Below are positions 48,582 to 60,606 of a stretch of 64,000 nucleotides of DNA, one piece after another. This stretch comes from Chrysomallon squamiferum (taxonomy: Eukaryota > Mollusca > Gastropoda > Neomphalida > Peltospiridae): assembly GCA_012295275.1 (NCBI GenBank), contig CM022667.1, forward strand, positions 21,208,667-21,272,666. The letters run 5' to 3'. Every line of letters begins with the position of its first letter. Within the stretch, counting starts at the first letter, position 1. The notes under the pieces were generated by a model, which ran no database searches, was not told the DNA's origin, and saw only the letters and a program-made list of their open reading frames with translations. Position numbers and translations under genes: made by a program.

Positions 48582-51290
48582 ACACACACAACTACATCAA
48601 AATTACAGACATTCAATACATACACCGATACAACCATACTTAGAGACACAAAATTATGCTTCCACTTTTTACAGACCTAGCAGTGGTTTACATGTCACTG
48701 GAAGTTACCATTATGATGACGGGGACGAAAAGCTCAACAATGACACATTCCAGAGAGAACCATTCATCATTCATCTGCAATCTGAGAAAACTGGTAATAT
48801 GCTGTTTACATTCATTCACATAATATATATAAATTTACTTCTCTTTATTTTTCATTAATTTTTGTATTTATTATTACTATATTATTATTTATTTAATTAC
48901 TTTTATTATTATTATTATTGTTATTATTATCTTATGCATATTGTTACTGTTTCTAATTCATCTGTCTTTTTATTTCTTCTTACTGATTTGTTATGTTAAT
49001 TTTAATTTATTTTACTTCATTATTATAATTGTTATTAGTAGTAGTTTAATCTTACTGATTTCTAAACACATTTTTCTTGTTTCTTTAAAATTCTTCATTC
49101 TTAATTTTGTTGTTTCTTTATATTCATATTAAAATTATTTTTATTATTTATTTTATGTGTGTGTGTTTAGATAAGGAATTTTTTATTCTCTTTTTGTATC
49201 TTATTATTTTTGTAGCATATCTTTTCATTTATTTTATTTTTTTATTATTATTGTATTCGTATTTCATATTACTACATTTACACTTTAGGAGTGCTTTCTG
49301 TTTACATTTATTCTTATTGCTTCTTCTTGTTAATTCTTCTCATTTCTTCTCATACATGCATTTCTCTCTTCTTATTTTTCAGTTCTTATTTGTTTTTATT
49401 CTTTGATTTTGTTAATGGTCATCTTTCATCATACATTAATTTTATTTATTTAGTACTGTTAAAGATTCTTATTGTTCATTATTCTTTTGTATTCTTTTTC
49501 TTCCATTTTTATATTTCATTCAAAGGATATAATTTTTCCTTAATACTAATTATAGTGTAATGGTTTGGTCATATACAAATATATAGATATATAAAAATTT
49601 ATGACCACAAATTGTGGAAAGAAAATATTCCTCAAATAAGATATACCTATCTGAATAATATACAAATGTATGAAGACAACAAAATAAAATATTTCATAAT
49701 TCTTAAAAATCACATTAAAATATTATATAATTTTTTTAACTAAACAATACATTGTGTTTACTTAATAGTTCGACATTTTTTAATTCTATCAAGAAAGAGA
49801 ACATCAATAACTGTAAATATTAATTAGTAAACATTTGTTTTATTTGTTGGTTTCACTTTTTTGGAGGGACTGAATTCAATTTTAAATGACTATTTTTGTA
49901 TTAGTTTTGTGTTTTTTTATTACAATCCTACAGTATAGTCCTATAACTCATTAACTGTTATAAGTTTGTTGAAATATATATATATATTACTTTTCCTATG
50001 TTCACTGACAGAGTAGTGTCTTTACTTTTATTTGTAACTAGAAAACTTGTGCATACAATGATATAGGCATACATTTAAATAGATGTTTGTTTACTTTAGT
50101 GATCAGCGAATTTACATTGATTGCTCTGCACACTGAACCCCAGCAGTCTGTAAAAGAACTAATGGCATTGTTAGATGTTCATGACGACGTTTTGAAAAAA
50201 TGGCAGACAGGCAATATTATAATAATGGGTGACCTCAATGCTGATTGTGCATATGTTTCCAAGAAGGACTGGCCAAACATTTTGGTAAGACAAATGAAAC
50301 AGTTCTACTGGCCAATTTCAGATGACACTGACACTACAGTTGGGACAACAGACTGTGCTTATGACAGGTATTTCTCTTTGATTTTTCATCTTTACTTTTG
50401 GTGGGGAGAGTAATTTTATATCACAAATTTAAAAACTATTTCATGATGAAAGAGTATAATTTTACAGGCTGTTTGAAAATAACAATAATAATAATTAAGC
50501 CTAATAATAAATATGTTGATTTTATTGTCGTTTTTGTTTTTTTGTTGGGTTTTTTCCTTTATTTATCTTTGTAAGAATAAGAGTTAAAATTTTAGTTTTT
50601 TTAATATTTTTTTGTAATGAAAGTGTTAGTATAAAGACCCAGATCTATCATCTACATTGTATTTTTATTCACACATACTATTTATATTTTTAGATTTATT
50701 GTTTCTGGGGAGAAACTTATAAGAAGTATAATTAGAAAAGAAACTAAAGTTTTCGAATTCCAAAAAGAGTTTCACTTGACACAGACTGAGGTTTGTTTAA
50801 TTACTGTATGTATTTAATGTGCCTTCACTTTATTAATATTCTATTTCATTTAACCATATTTTCTTTGTTGGGGTTCCTTTCTTCTTTTAATTTTTGTTTT
50901 TTTCTTTTTTTTAATGTTTTTTTGTGTATTTATAATAATTATTATTTATTTGTTTAAACTTTAAGAATAAGTACTGAAAAGAAATATAACATAATAAACA
51001 GATAAGTTGTTGGGAGGTAAAAAAGTGAGTCCACTTGTTATGTTAACCTATTAGATCTCAAACACAAATTAACACCTAAACATTAGGGACACAAGTATTT
51101 CTATGTTTTAATGTTTTTGTTTCAGGCCTTGGCAGTCAGTGATCATTACCCTATAGAGATGGTGATAGCAGAGACTGTTCGCTTGACAACAAACAGAACC
51201 AAACAGCTTCTTCCTTTTATGTCCATAGCATTAACCACAGTGACTTTTACCATCTTTGTTACATCACATTGCTCTTATGCCCACTTATAA
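47312..51290 (+). CDS. DNase I-like endonuclease, first coding exon not found
   Basis: This is a calcium/magnesium-dependent endonuclease of the DNase I family, normally secreted or lumenal. Six exons join in phase: 47312-47400, 48389-48475, 48675-48793, 50100-50367, 50694-50790, 51126-51290 (stop 51288-51290), giving 274 codons. Family residues are present: Glu and Arg in IMEIRD, Glu in FSKEQY, His in ALHTEP, Asp and Asn in MGDLNADC, Asp in CAYDR, and Asp-His in SDHYP. The structural disulfide pair (NADC and TDCAYDR) is kept. The small CxxC loop of DNase I is absent (DDGDEKLNND), as in DNase1-like proteins. The tyrosine two positions before the second catalytic Glu is replaced. The signal peptide and FN motif exon are missing from my model. 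The C-terminus ends in a hydrophobic segment. Confidence 0.85.
48539..48590. repeat. (CA)n microsatellite in DNase intron
   Basis: An AC dinucleotide tract directly after the exon ending 48475. Long open frames on both strands across it are repeat artefacts. Confidence 0.95.
48840..50099. other. Large T-rich DNase intron
   Basis: The 1.3 kb intron between exons 48675-48793 and 50100-50367 is extremely T-rich on the + strand. That removes stops and creates several overlapping phenylalanine/leucine/isoleucine/tyrosine open frames. None has exon-like composition. A TTA trinucleotide tract lies near 48905-48930. Confidence 0.8.
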
Positions 51291-54200
51291 TTTAAATAAC
51301 AACGTGTTTACAGGAGTCTGTTTGGGAATGTGTGTGTGTGTGTGTGTATGTTTATGCATACTTATATCACAACATATTTAATTTTAACAACATTTTTGTT
51401 TATTTTTGTTAAAAGTAGTGCCTTAGCAACAACAGCAACTGTATTATTACTATTGAAATTATTACTATCACAACTTCTACCATTACTGAAACTACTATTG
51501 AAAGGGTCAGAAAAATAGTTCAAGATTCAGAAATGTAAAACTCAGGTAATATTAACATCAAAAAAGGAGTTAGTAATGAAAGACTGTTTGCCTGGTTTCT
51601 TAAAACTTTTGTTTTTCATTAAAGTGTTTGTAATTGCATACAAATACAATACTGTTTTAGGTTTACACACATACACACTTCCAAAGGCTGTTCAGAGGCA
51701 CACAATACCATAACAGCATGTTTGACATGATACATTCACTGGTAAGCATAACAAACATCATCTTATCAGTTAACTACAAAAGTTCTTTGAAGTCTGTCTG
51801 TTGTTATATTATGTAAAGAGATACTTTATTGAATAGAAATACAGATGTCTGAGGCAGACATACTTCATTCCGGTTATTCCCATTGGTCTGTATTTACCCA
51901 GGGAAACAACTCTTTGACCATTCCAGCCAATTTTGATATTTGATATTGTTTTAAGAGCATAAAAACAAACAAAAAACCTTCCACAGTGGTGAATAGCAGA
52001 TGAAAAACAATTGCTAAGTACTAATTTATTGTAAATAAAGACATGTTATCAGACTTGTTTTGTCTTAAAACCACACTGTAAAATATTGCAGGTGAACATA
52101 CTCAAGTTTTTTTTTAAATATTTACTTAATTTTGCACTGGTCAGAGTTGGACTAAAATTGAAGTAATACAAGGACTTGCCACTGGAGTAATTAACTCGCA
52201 TCAAATTCTTTACTTAGATGGACACAAATTACACAAAAGTTACCAATTTCCAGTTCTTTATAATTCTCAGGTATTTTACTCAATTTCTACTGGTTGGTAA
52301 TTTTCTGTATTTATTACCTTGCTTACTTACTATTTTTATTACTTTATTTTCCCTTTTTTAATGTATATATCAATAACTGTTTTTGTTCAGGTGTGGGTGT
52401 GAGTGTGTATATATAAGGAAGGACAAATAGAATGGTGGCAAACATTTTTATTTATTTGTTTGTTTTATATGTAAGAAAATGCAGCCACTTGAAACAACTC
52501 TTAATGATGTGCAGTAAGAGAAACGTTTTATGTTCGTATTTCTATCGGGAAGAAAACACACAGACTTTGATACCTTAGCTGTGCAGCATTGTTTCAGTAT
52601 TTGAATGATTGTGTATAATTGCTAAAATTTAGCTTCTTTATTCACTGAAAATATTTGTTAATCAATTTATTTCTGTGAATTTGTTACCTCATCTTTCATA
52701 GAACGAATTCATATCACTTTGCAATGTTTGTTTTAGGAATCTCTAATATAATATTTTCAAAAAATATTTATTTATTTATTTATTGTTTTTATTATTTTAT
52801 TGAAAAGAAGATAAAAAAAATGAGAAAAAGCCTAGATTATCATGCACTGAATCCGCTACAAACTATTGTTCACATTATTTAATAAAATTTGGCTAATAAT
52901 GATAACAATAAATTTAATGTATGTAAGGTACGTATGTACACACATACGAATATACTTCTTTTGAAAAAAAAACAAAAAATAAAAGTTAAATATGTTGCAA
53001 ATTATAACTTTATCATTTGTAACTGAATAATATTTACTTTATTAAGAAATTTTACGTGTCATGTTTTGAATAAATGTATTAAATATTTCACAGAAAAAGG
53101 GAACTGAGAAGGAAAATGGAAATAATGTATACAATTAAGACTTAAAGTTTTGTTTCGAGACAGACTAAAACATAATAGTGTCCAGATTAAATATATCACA
53201 AGTAATATGTTGTAAAACAATTATCGTTTTTATTTTGTCATATTATTAAAACTGTGTTTCAGTTTGGCTGTGCTGTCATGTATTTTATTATGATTCGAAA
53301 CGTCTTGAAGTTCGTCGCAGCCTTGACCCCTCCATAACTACGAGCCTGCAAATTATTTAAATTATTACATTCATATAATCTACATGAATAGAATAGAACA
53401 GTTAAAATAAAAACAACAACAAAAATAATTTTTTTGTCAAATGTGTATTTTTTCATTTCAACGGATCTTTTCATTTCTTCCTTTTACTTGTGTTCGACGG
53501 TTGCTGACGAACAACAATCCGAAAAATCATTATCATCATCCGAAACTTCGTTATAATCGTCATCCTTTTTTTGTGTGTGTGTATATATATATATATATCA
53601 TACCTTTTCAGATTAACGTGGAATTTATTTTCTGTTAAATATGTAATAATTGATTATAGCTTTTAAAATGAACTACCGTTTACAAAATGGTCTTTTAAGA
53701 TCTAAAAGCAGTTAAACACTAATGATGTAACTTTGAAGAATATATGTACGTAAATAACAAGTAATTTATCGAAGTAAATATAGTTCCATCCGACCCAAAA
53801 AGTTCTGTAGTCTCTGGGAAATGCAACGTTATTCATTGTAAACATCCTTACTCTAACTCACACTTTTTTCTACTACTCACTTCATATTATCTCTCTCTTT
53901 AAAATACACACACAGACACTCAATTCATATTATCTAGTCTATAATCCGTGTATCATTTTGCTTTTCTAATCTCAACATAGTCATCATTAATCTTATAATC
54001 AAATGGAAAACTGTCATATAAAAAACATTGTCTGAACTTGATTGATCATCTGCATACTTATTTATAACTGGGCGACTTACTGAATGGAGTTTGAACAGAA
54101 TATGCTACGGTTTCTGCTTAACACTATCTTACCCCTGGCATTTGGTAAAAGATTCCTTTTTCCATGACCATCTGAAAAGTGGTACTGGCTCACTGAGAAC

Positions 54201-55221
54201 ACTGACCCTCATTTCTTGATGTACACAGACCTTTCATTCATTTTTCCAAAATAAAGCCACGTACTCTATTGCAGTCCCCGTCACATTCAGCACATACTAT
54301 AAATATGTCTATTGCAGGGGAATTGGTGATGTTAAAAAAAAGTGAATTAAAAAATATAAAAATTAAATATTTTTGTCGTATTTAAGACAAATATTAAATA
54401 TGGAGAAATTGTTTAGCGATTAATGAGAGAAAGAATTACCTAATATATTTACTTAAATTTGAAACAAAAAATAAATATTATTTGAATAAATACGAATGTA
54501 AGATAAGAAAATACAAATGTAGTGGTGAAAATATATACATAAAAAAAGATATCAGTTGTTTTTAAGCTGATGGAGGATGGACCAGTAATAACTTATGAGT
54601 GTGTGTCAAATGGATGCAAACTGGCAATGGTAAAAAACACGGTTCATGACGTTGACTGAGCGGTGTCAAATGATTGAGCCCACCTTCAGGGCGATGTATA
54701 GTTCAGTTCATTAGCCTAAGTCTGTCTAAGCAATATACTTATAAAGCTAACTGTATTTCAGTTTGAACTTCTCAAAGACCTTATCAATTTATTGAGAATT
54801 ATCCACTTTCCATACGTGACCATTTGAGACTGACAATTTACGACGTATGTGCCAAAAAGATTTTCCTATTCATTTCCATGAGCTTTTTTTATTATCTCCT
54901 CACACACACACACACACACGCACATACTTAATCAGGAGAACATTTTTATGAAAAGGTATGCACTTATTTAGCAGAATAAACTGAATGTAGACTAAAAACA
55001 AGCTAACGTTAAAGTCAAGCTAAGACTGGTTACAATTCGGAACACACCCACCACAAATTACCTCCCTTGAAATCATTTACATCAACCTTCTAAAGCCAAA
55101 ATAGTCGAGCATCTTTTTTAACATCGGGAGCTCAAAAACTATATATTAATACTCCTTGCTTCATTCTGTTATTTTCAAAGTAATCATAATTTGACTTCAT
55201 TCACAGATATTTCATGTTATA

Positions 55222-55252
<31 letters not shown>

Positions 55253-56882
55253 TATTTTTCTTTCATATTTTAAAACTCTGAAATATAAGATGTGCGAATA
55301 TCCTAATTGCGGTACCTTCAGCGGGTTCTTAATGAAAACTGAAAAAGTTCTGCAGTGATGTTTTTGTGTCTATTTTTTTGTTGGTTTTTTTGTTGTTGTT
55401 TTTTTGTCTTTGTTGTGATTGTTGCTGTTGTTCTTGCTATTGTTGTTTTGTTGTGTTTTTATTTATTACTTATTATTATTATGATTATTATTATTATTAT
55501 TATTATTATGATTATTATTATTATTATTATTATTTAATGATTCAGCAATTATAAAAATTAGAAATAAATATAATACTTTATTTCGTGAAATATCCATACA
55601 AAAACCAAGCCCTTATTTCCATAAAATCCCCGTCAAACGAATCTAGAACGATAACTAGCTGTGTGTGTATGTGTCCAGCAAAAGACTGTGTAAACCGGAC
55701 TTAAAATTTAAAATTGATAATAACAATAATAATAATAAGAAGAAGACCGTAACCATTGTTTGTAACCGTAAACATATATTAATACATATACATGTATATG
55801 ACTGTCTAACAAGTAATGGGGATTGATAAACAAAAATAAAAATAAAAATTAGTAAAAAATACTTAAAAGCTATTACTAATGATAATGATTTGTTAATATA
55901 ATCGTAGAGCTCTATCTGGAATGGAAAACTAACAAGTTGTAAATATAAAATAACAAATGTTTCATAAGCTAATTAAATCACTGTTGTTTTCTGAATGTGA
56001 ATGTATGATCTAATTAGACTCGTTCAGTAACTGATAGAAATTCTAGTAATTGCAAATGGCAACTTATTTATGAACTTAGAAGTGACGAGAAGTAAAAAAT
56101 CTCAATTTGACAAAAGATCTGACGTTGCAACAACGTGTCTATTCACTGAATAAATCATTGGACAACATGTTATGAAAACGAACAGTTATTACTTTAAAAT
56201 GTATTTATTTTAGATGAAAGTAAATGCAAACTACTTCAACAGGATAATTTAATTGGGGGGAGTTGAAAAGACAGTGTTCAGTTTGTTAATTAATATGAAT
56301 TGATTTTATCTTAAAAAGAAAAAAGTAATTATTAGGATGTCGCAGCATGTTTCGTAAACATTGTTAGTAATTATTACGTTAATCGAAACGAAGGTTGTTT
56401 TATTATAAATTTTTTAAAGTGTCTGTGTGTGTGTGTGTGTTTCAAAACGCAATCTATACAAATGCAAGACGTATATAACGAATCTAAGAAATCATTTCCG
56501 AGAGTCTCCTATTAAAAACAAGTTAATTAAAGAGCATAATTAGTTATCTCTTCAAAGGCATTAATATCCGAATTAGATTATTGCAATCAATTTCTTTAAA
56601 AAGATAATTATTATAAAGTTTTAGGTATAACTGATATACAAATTAGCATTTCAGAAAAGAGTGTATAATTATTAATACCTCTGAGGGATGGTGTAATTTT
56701 TAGCATTCTTTCTATATAAGTAAAGTTATTTTCAGATTCCAGGTAACATATACTATATTTGAAGAACGGTATTTGTTAATAAAGTTTTATTAATTTATTT
56801 CAAAAAAAAAATTTCATTTATTAATTAATTAATTAAAAACTCATTTTAAAATCAATATAACATGAAAAAATGACAAGAAGAC

Positions 56883-56927
<45 letters not shown>

Positions 56928-57285
56928 TCAATTAATAAATTTGAAATAATAAATATTATTCATTAGGAAATACGCAGAAATATTTAACATATATTTATTT
57001 GTTGATTATATAAACAAAAAAAAAAACAAAAAAACGGGGGGGGGATCAGAAATACTGCATTTAGCGTGAAAAATGATGGAATAAAGAATACATAATATGT
57101 TGCTGCAGGTATTCAAGCCATTGGATCTATCCATTTCCCTGTCGTCTGCTTTGCACGCTTTAAAGAATGACGTTCTAATGGTTTCGGCAGTGAGCCAGAT
57201 ATTTCTTAACCGGTTCGTCCAGCTGAAAACGAAGAGAGAAATCAAACTTTGTCGACGAAAAAATGCTTTTTGAAGGAAAAGTGTA

Positions 57286-57363
<78 letters not shown>

Positions 57364-57700
57364 TGGTTATTCTGTATTTATTCAAAACAGTGATAAAAAA
57401 GTACAAATGGACCAACAGGAACGAAATCTCGTAACGGCAGAATTTATGTCACCGGGATAAATGCCTCCGGGATTTCGCCGATTTATTGGGTACTAACTAC
57501 ACATGAATGGTCTTTCCTGTAGGGTTCTGACACGGGAAACATGCCAGTTAGAAAAGTCAATACATTAATCTTATACCGAATTATAATTTTAGTTTATTAT
57601 TTGCACAGAAATAATCCAGTTTGAAAAGTTTGATTAAGTTGAAAAAGTAGTTAGGAAAGGCGCAGGACATCAGGGTTTACTAATACGAACAACCATCCTT
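51291..57700. other. Gene-poor 3' region of DNase gene and intergenic sequence
   Basis: After the DNase stop there is a candidate spliced or alternative 3' segment at 51661-51741 (acceptor before, GTAAGC after) and an AATAAA at 52034-52039. The rest is AT-rich with simple repeats: GT near 51331-51347, AC near 54902-54919, ATT near 55475-55536, GT near 56423-56440, AAT near 56886-56925 and a 68-bp GA tract at 57291-57358. Two weak minus-strand exon candidates are described in the findings (53270-53347 and 57190-57231). Confidence 0.6.
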
Positions 57701-57774
57701 GTCTTTAACAATGTAAATCATAAAAAGTTCAGAAAAATTACGCAACATAGTTGAATTTGGAAGTTTAAAAACCC

Positions 57775-57823
57775 GATCAGACGGCTTCCGAGCGCTCATG
57801 GAAACTTCCGATCGCAATCTAAG
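57775..57823 (+). promoter_or_regulatory. Candidate promoter with ETS-like and YY1-like sites
   Basis: In an AT-rich desert this short stretch is CG-rich. It contains two GGAAG cores on the minus strand (CTTCCGAGCG and ACTTCCGATC), as bound by ETS factors, just before AAGATGGC, the classic YY1 motif that often covers the start codon of housekeeping genes. The site spacing resembles a TATA-less metazoan promoter. Inference only. Confidence 0.4.
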
Positions 57824-57911
57824 ATGGCAGCGTCGAACTCCAGTCGGTGTTTACAAACTTTTAAACATGTATTCCTTCATAAAGTAATCAATTCTACATG
57901 GATTATTAAAA
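57824..57911 (+). CDS. Candidate first coding exon of an unknown gene
   Basis: ATG at 57824 has a strong context (AAGATGGCA). It opens a frame MAASNSSRCLQTFKHVFLHK followed by VINSTWIIK, reaching a donor-like AAAA|GTAAAT at 57911/57912. Arg/Ser/Lys-rich and free of acids, it resembles a mitochondrial targeting segment. If unspliced, the frame would stop after nine more residues. No downstream exon could be linked with confidence. Confidence 0.35.
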
Positions 57912-58085
57912 GTAAATTGGGGAAATATATCATATAATTAAAGTATCGTGTACACAGACCTCTATTATCGAGTAGTCATTGCTGCAAGGATCGAAACTTT
58001 TTTTGGTACCTTTGGTGTCATACCATCTCGTACCGTTTAGTACTATATTTTTATCAACTATTACAACGATGTCGCCAGAAAAATA

Positions 58086-58116
<31 letters not shown>

Positions 58117-58594
58117 TAAATAGACAAATAATTAATTTCACAGACACTGGCGCGTGAATATGAAGATGACTATTATCATTAGGTGCCATGTGGACACGTT
58201 ACTCTGCTAAAACTCCAAAGCAGACAGTTCTGAGTATGTAGTTGTAATACAATACTTGAAACCATTATAATTGTATTATTATTATTAATAACCGGCCGAA
58301 TAAAAAAAAAAAAAAAAAAAAAATTGATTAAAAATTAATTTTTCACTCTTTTTCGTTAAAACAAAAAGCTTTCATTTTTTAAAACCTGTACTGTTATATA
58401 TGCAAACAATGAGTTTCCTATTTTAATTCTAAAAAAGTCATTGGTTCAACTTTTATTAAAAGTTGATATTAAAACTGCTAGAAAAAGCATTGATTAAAAA
58501 CTTATTAAAAATAGATTATCATTATTAACATTTATTATTGTGTTGAAATAGAAATTACTTAAATTTCTAATTTTCACACTTGGTGAATGAAGAC

Positions 58595-58692
58595 GTAAAC
58601 CTTCACTGACTTATTACGATGTTGTAATCTTCACTGACTTGTTACGATGTTGTAATCTTCACTGACTTGTTCCAATGTTGTAATCTTCACTG
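58595..58692 (+). repeat. 28-bp tandem repeat, about 3.5 copies
   Basis: The unit CTTCACTGACTTGTTACGAT plus GTTGTAAT repeats with few mismatches (TTATTACGATG, TTGTTACGATG, TTGTTCCAATG) and ends in a partial copy. It is a short local duplication with no evident function. Confidence 0.85.
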
Positions 58693-59373
58693 AACATTTG
58701 AAAATTGCCGCGTGACGGCTCACATTCATACTTTAACCTTCCTTCAAATTTTTAAAACTGTTCCTCGAACACATCTAACTAAATACATGTAGTCTATTTT
58801 ATTTTACAACACTGATATCTTTCCATATGCAATCTGAGGTCAAAATAAGTCATAGTTTTTACAAACCGGATGAAAAAGCCAGTTATTATACGTACTTGTA
58901 TAGTTTTGTATATATGTATATATATATATGTGACATCTCGCCCAAATGTTTTTGCCCCGCTCTTCTCGGCGGTTAAATGTTTTTGCCTCATTTCAAAACG
59001 AGTCTAGTTACAGCCATGAACATAATTATACATGTTTATTTATGTTCAAATGTTTCTGTACAAGTATTTACTGGATATTATATCGATGTATTTATTTCCA
59101 CATATATCAGGATATTATGAAAACTATTAATATTAGTTTAACTAAATGATCTGAAAAAAATGATGAAAAGAAATAAGAAATAAATTAGAACGATCAGAGA
59201 TATAAAAGAAAAACAAATATTTACATGTAAAGATAACACAGACATGAAAACTGTATAATGTAATAACTATAATTACTGTTATTGTCAGTTTTGTTTGTCA
59301 CGTGTTAATTATCAGTAAGCAAATATCTTATCAGCACTGTCACAAAAAGCAGGTTAATATGAACAAATCTTAC

Positions 59374-59489
59374 TTCTGTTTCATTTCTACTGCTAAGAGA
59401 AAAAAGACACCACATAGTTTTTATAAATCTATTCTGAATTAATTCAGCCACATCCTCTCTTCCTAACTTTAACAGGCATGGAGCTAAAA
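59374..59489 (-). CDS. Orphan candidate exon, minus strand
   Basis: Bounded by an acceptor CACTCTAG (59497-59490) and a good donor GTAAGA (59373-59368). The open frame reads LAPCLLKLGREDVAELIQNR then FIKTMWCLFSLSSRNETE. Composition is protein-like but the family is not recognised, and no partner exon was found nearby. It may be a fragment of a mobile element or a real internal exon of a gene extending outside the window. Confidence 0.22.
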
Positions 59490-59868
59490 CTAGAGTGAAC
59501 ACAATAATAATGTTGATTTTGTGGTATATATCTATATATTTAATTTTTAACTTATTTACTGATTGTACAAAGAGAAAAAAAGAAGAAGAAAAGAAATGGT
59601 GCATCCATTACGTTTTATATTGTTTAATGTCTCTCTGATAGAACTAATCATTCTAGGTTTAACCTGACAGCTTCAAACTGGGTTTCCAACACAATAACGA
59701 TCTATTTTAGAGTTTTGACATATAAACAAACAAAAGAAAAATAAATTATCTTTCAATGGTGTTATCAGAATAGGTACAGTGGAAATTTCCGCTCCTAGTG
59801 CAGCCGCTATCACAGCTGATCGGATTCACACAACAGCAGTATGCGTTTAATTTGATACTGCTAGTGCA

Positions 59869-59982
59869 CTGGTCAACAGATAAAATGTCTATCCTTTTTC
59901 TACATTTATACTAAAATGTCCACCCTTTTTCTGCATATAATATTATATATGTAGAAAAAGGGCGGACATTTTATCTGTTGAC
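59869..59982. mobile_element. Foldback/MITE-like inverted repeat
   Basis: The left arm (59869-59915) reads GGTCAACAGATAAAATGTC and then CCTTTTTCTACAT. The right arm (59948-59982) is its near-perfect reverse complement (ATGTAGAAAAAGGG, GGACATTTTATCTGTTGACC). The loop holds a third partial copy (AAAATGTCCACCCTTTTTCTGCAT). Similarity may extend outward to a TAG(C/T)G end. This is what a small non-autonomous DNA transposon or a strong RNA hairpin would look like. No target-site duplication is clear. Confidence 0.7.
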
Positions 59983-60573
59983 CACCGCTAAAAAAAAAAA
60001 AAAAAAAAAAAAGTGTGTGTGGTGTGTTATTTAGCTGGAGAAAGAAGCATTGGAAACAAATTATAATAATCCTAAAAAAAAAAATGCATTTTTAGTAAAT
60101 GAAATAAAACGTTTCTTAACATATAATGTAGTAGATTTCACCTATCTACCATGTCCACCTCGAGATTCACACAACTAGAGGCGGATCTCTTACGGAAACA
60201 GCCGACTGAAGAAGATAACAGTTGTTAATGAAATCTCTTTGCTGCTTGCGAAGGGTCCCACTGTCTGAAACAGATTTTATTACACATTTTACTTCATAAC
60301 GAAAACACCTATAATTTATGGCCATCATTGTTTATGGTCTATTTATAGTTATTATTTAAAATTGTTCAGATGTCTTTGAACATTATATTAGTATTCGTTT
60401 ATTAAAACTTCTGTTCAAAATGCGTTTACTTATTCCATCCCCTTTAAATGAAAATAAAGATTTCGTAAATCACACGAGTTTTCTGTGTGTAACACATTTT
60501 TCGTGTGACGCATGCATGAAACAGAAAACCACGCATTGATGCCAAAACTGATTTAACGCAATGCCCAACCAGA

Positions 60574-60606
<33 letters not shown>

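Noticed and set aside
48941-49560. Three overlapping long open frames rich in Phe, Leu, Ile and Tyr
   Set aside because: They arise because the intron is almost all T. They lie between two in-phase DNase exons and have no domain pattern.
57249-57434. Arg-Glu repeat protein
   Set aside because: It is the translation of a pure GA dinucleotide tract.
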